Below, piece after piece: positions 38,134 to 40,180 of a stretch of 40,180 nt of DNA (position 1 is the first letter of the stretch; every line of letters begins with the position of its first letter). The notes under the pieces are model-generated. The model saw only the letters and a list, made by a program, of their open reading frames with translations, searched no databases and was not told the DNA's origin. Both the position numbers and the translations under genes were made by a program. The stretch comes from Candidatus Fiminaster equi. GTDB lineage: Bacteria > Bacillota_I > Bacilli_A > RFN20 > CAG-826. The stretch covers positions 1-40,180 of the forward strand of contig JAGHUR010000017.1 of NCBI GenBank assembly GCA_018064745.1. Reading direction: 5' to 3'.

Positions 38134-39459
38134 ATGAATAAATTACTCGAAACTAGAAAAAACCTTGGTATAAGCCAATCTGTAGCCGCCGAAAAGCTCG
38201 GTGTCTCATTAAGAACATATCAAAGATATGAAAATGAAAATTCACTTGAGGAAGGTGAATTAAATGAACTTGTAAAATCATTAAACGAGAAATGTGCCAA
38301 TTTGTCATATAAACACTTTCAAGACAACGGAAAACTCAAACTTTTGATTATTGTAGGTACAAGACCAGAAATCATTCGTCTTGCAGCAGTCATAAATAAA
38401 TGTAGAGAATACTTTGATACTCTTCTTGCACATACAGGCCAAAACTATGATTACAACCTCAATGGTGTCTTTTTTAAAGACCTTAAGATAAAAGATCCAG
38501 ATATATACTTAAACGCTGTTGGAAAAGACCTTGGTGAAACAATGGGCAACATCATTGCAAAATCATATGAATTAATGGTGGAGATTAAACCAGATGCAGT
38601 TCTAGTACTTGGAGATACTAATTCATGTCTTTCAGTAATAGGAGCAAAACGTCTTCATATTCCAATCTTCCATATGGAAGCTGGTAATAGATGTAAAGAT
38701 GAATGCCTCCCAGAAGAAACAAATAGAAGAATTGTTGATATCATCTCTGATGTTAACTTAGCGTACTCTGAACACGCTAGAAGATATTTAGCAGATTGTG
38801 GACTTCCAAAAGAAAGAACATATGTCACTGGATCGCCAATGGCAGAAGTTCTCCATCAAAATATCAACGAGATTGAATCCAGTGACATATTGAATAAACT
38901 TTCCCTTAAAAAGGGCAAGTATATTCTTCTTTCTGCACACCGTGAGGAAAACATTGATACAGAGAAGAACTTCAATAGCTTGTTCTCCGCTATCAATAAG
39001 ATGGCAGAGATATATGATATGCCAATACTCTATTCATGCCATCCTAGATCAAGAAAAAGACTTGAAGCTACAGGATTCAAGCTTGATCCTAGAGTAGTGA
39101 TGCATGAACCATTAGGTTTCCATGACTACAACAACCTTCAAATGAATGCTTTCTGTGTTGTGTCTGACTCTGGTACTTTACCAGAGGAATCAAGCTTCTA
39201 TGCTTCTATTGGCAAACCAATCGCAGCAGTCTGTATTCGTACATCTACAGAAAGACCAGAAGCATTAGATGATGCATGCTTCGTACTCGCTGGAATAGAT
39301 GAAAAGAATCTACTCCAAGCAGTAGAAGTCGCAATCAATAATAAAGCTGGTTGTCATCCAGTAGATAATTACATTGATACAAATGTATCAGATAAAGTAG
39401 TAAAACTAATTCAATCCTATGTTGGAGTAGTAAATAAAATGGTTTGGAGAAAGGAATAA
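38134..39459 (+). CDS. capG: XRE HTH fused to CapG/FnlC-type UDP-sugar 2-epimerase
   Basis: A 441-aa fusion. Residues 1-55 are XRE HTH (ISQSVAAEKLGVSLRTYQRYENEN). Residues 68-441 are a non-hydrolysing UDP-N-acetylhexosamine 2-epimerase: IVGTRPEIIRLAAVI, GDTNSCLS, HMEAGNRCKDECLPEETNRRIVD, TGSPMAEVL, SAHREENI. The EAGNRC block fits CapG/FnlC, which makes UDP-L-FucNAc in the last step after CapE and CapF, rather than housekeeping MnaA. A TTG 18 nt upstream was rejected because it lies before and through the -10 box. Confidence 0.9.
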   Translation: MNKLLETRKNLGISQSVAAEKLGVSLRTYQRYENENSLEEGELNELVKSLNEKCANLSYKHFQDNGKLKLLIIVGTRPEIIRLAAVINKCREYFDTLLAHTGQNYDYNLNGVFFKDLKIKDPDIYLNAVGKDLGETMGNIIAKSYELMVEIKPDAVLVLGDTNSCLSVIGAKRLHIPIFHMEAGNRCKDECLPEETNRRIVDIISDVNLAYSEHARRYLADCGLPKERTYVTGSPMAEVLHQNINEIESSDILNKLSLKKGKYILLSAHREENIDTEKNFNSLFSAINKMAEIYDMPILYSCHPRSRKRLEATGFKLDPRVVMHEPLGFHDYNNLQMNAFCVVSDSGTLPEESSFYASIGKPIAAVCIRTSTERPEALDDACFVLAGIDEKNLLQAVEVAINNKAGCHPVDNYIDTNVSDKVVKLIQSYVGVVNKMVWRKE

Positions 39460-39482
39460 TTCTTCAAACCTTTTTCTTTTAT
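39441..39482 (+). terminator. Intrinsic terminator overlapping capG stop codon
   Basis: GGTTTGGAGAA/TTCTTCAAACC, 11 pairs (one G-T), loop AGGAATAA with the stop codon, T-rich tail. Confidence 0.87.
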
Positions 39483-39485
39483 ATA

Positions 39486-39497
39486 ATTTCGCGAAAT
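39486..39497 (+). repeat. 12-bp perfect palindrome ATTTCGCGAAAT
   Basis: It lies in the 195-nt gap before the last gene. The rest of that gap is AT-rich with no convincing promoter or other gene. It may be an operator; evidence is sequence symmetry only. Confidence 0.35.
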
Positions 39498-39654
39498 ATT
39501 AACTGCTGTCGAAAAGCTTTTATTATATTAGCCGTTTCATTTAGAATAGTTTAATGAGAAATAATAATTTATATATAAATTACATCTATCGTATGAAAAA
39601 AGTGTATTGAGAGCTCTTTATTTATAAATTAAATTATTAATATGGAGGCGTTTC

Positions 39655-40180
39655 ATGAAACAAGAAATTGTGTATAAAAAGATAAAAGAAATTTTAAAAA
39701 ATGGATGTTTGACTGTAAGCTTGCTTATTAATGAATTGTTGAAACAAAAAGTTTTTTCAAATAGAGAAACCGCAAGAACAAATATTTTTAGACTGTTGAA
39801 AGGGGAATTTTTAGCTTCGTCAAAACCAATTACTTTTCTTGACCAAGGTTTTGCTATTGCGACAAATGATATCAATTTGGCAAGCAACTGTAAATCAATG
39901 ATATTAAATAATTACGCATGTTTTAATAGTGTAGTAAAAGCACTGGATTCATTAGGGCAAATTTCATATTTTGAACTTGAAAAAATTTTCGTTTTGAAAC
40001 GAGGAGATATTAACTCTCTTTTGAAGATTATCAAATCAGTTCAGTATATTTACAATTGCCAAAATGACCAAACGAACAAATGTTTAAAATCAAATTATGA
40101 AAATATTTATGATTCAGCTTATGTATCTTTAAAAAAGCATTTAACATCAATTTTTATTAATTATTTGCAAGAAATAAATC
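39655..40180 (+). CDS. Unknown protein, 3' end beyond window
   Basis: Open frame from ATG 39655 to the window edge, at least 175 codons: MKQEIVYKKIKEILKNGCLT start, then VSLLINELLKQKVFSNRETARTNIFRLLKGEFL, which looks like a winged-helix or HTH-like segment. ATGGAGGC lies upstream at a suitable distance. The composition is more AT-rich, with many TTG and GTA codons, than the genes before it, which may mark recently acquired DNA. I do not recognise a family. Confidence 0.6.
   Translation, partial: MKQEIVYKKIKEILKNGCLTVSLLINELLKQKVFSNRETARTNIFRLLKGEFLASSKPITFLDQGFAIATNDINLASNCKSMILNNYACFNSVVKALDSLGQISYFELEKIFVLKRGDINSLLKIIKSVQYIYNCQNDQTNKCLKSNYENIYDSAYVSLKKHLTSIFINYLQEIN

Noticed and set aside
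1-40180. CRISPR array, rRNA, insertion sequence or prophage
   Set aside because: No regularly spaced repeats, rRNA sequence, transposase, integrase or phage structural genes were seen.

Overview
The window looks like a chromosomal segment of an AT-rich, low-GC Gram-positive bacterium with an anaerobic, fermentative lifestyle. I infer Bacillota or a Tenericutes-like relative, but no rRNA or marker in the window fixes the taxon. Supporting signs are strong Shine-Dalgarno sites on many genes, SigA-type promoters, intrinsic terminators after most operons, long-form HPF, superoxide reductase, D-lactate dehydrogenase, ATP-type PEP carboxykinase and lipoprotein signal peptides. Trp is TGG throughout and TGA is used as a stop (ispD, capF, the 46-aa ORF), so the standard bacterial code applies.

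Layout. 1-570: two minus-strand tRNA units (Val-Tyr-Gln, then Lys-Leu). 632-3795: minus-strand operon HAD phosphatase, ispD, S1-domain protein, pgi. 3930-5482: tRNA-Leu(GAG) and mgtE, minus strand. 5587-6968: pduL and a PHP phosphatase. 6969-8355: metK behind a divergent SAM-I-like riboswitch with an intrinsic terminator. 8476-10450: hpf, then two proteins of unknown function. 10570-11862: an XRE helix-turn-helix domain fused to UDP-glucose dehydrogenase. 11922-15744: both subunits of an aconitase X dehydratase with an Old-Yellow-Enzyme-type enoate reductase. 15791-17771: two divergent lipoproteins, one an endonuclease I. 17849-21948: ATP-grasp ligase, pckA, aminotransferase. 22084-22894: XRE-MNT nucleotidyltransferase with a HEPN gene broken by a stop codon. 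22946-25660: LysR regulator divergent from superoxide reductase and D-LDH. 25661-26306: structured leaders around two small ORFs. 26403-27870: tandem PAP2 paralogues. 27912-30665: orphan RelB-like antitoxin, APC permease and LicC-like cytidylyltransferase. 30915-33456: XRE-CapE, CapF, DUF1653. 33598-34219: small membrane proteins. 34423-37997: membrane-anchored McrB-like AAA+ ATPase with a DUF2357/McrC-like partner ending in a zinc ribbon. 38134-39459: XRE-CapG. 39655-end: unknown gene running off the window.

Main theme. Four separate genes (UDP-glucose dehydrogenase, MNT nucleotidyltransferase, CapE, CapG) begin with closely similar XRE-type DNA-binding domains joined to an enzyme. Three of the four have a -10 box exactly 6 nt before the ATG, predicting leaderless mRNAs, and each has its own inverted repeats at the promoter. 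A fifth enzyme, LicC-like, carries a winged-helix domain instead. CapE, CapF and CapG together make UDP-N-acetyl-L-fucosamine but sit in separate operons. My inference is a set of self-regulating surface-sugar enzymes. The second candidate system is the membrane McrBC-like pair.
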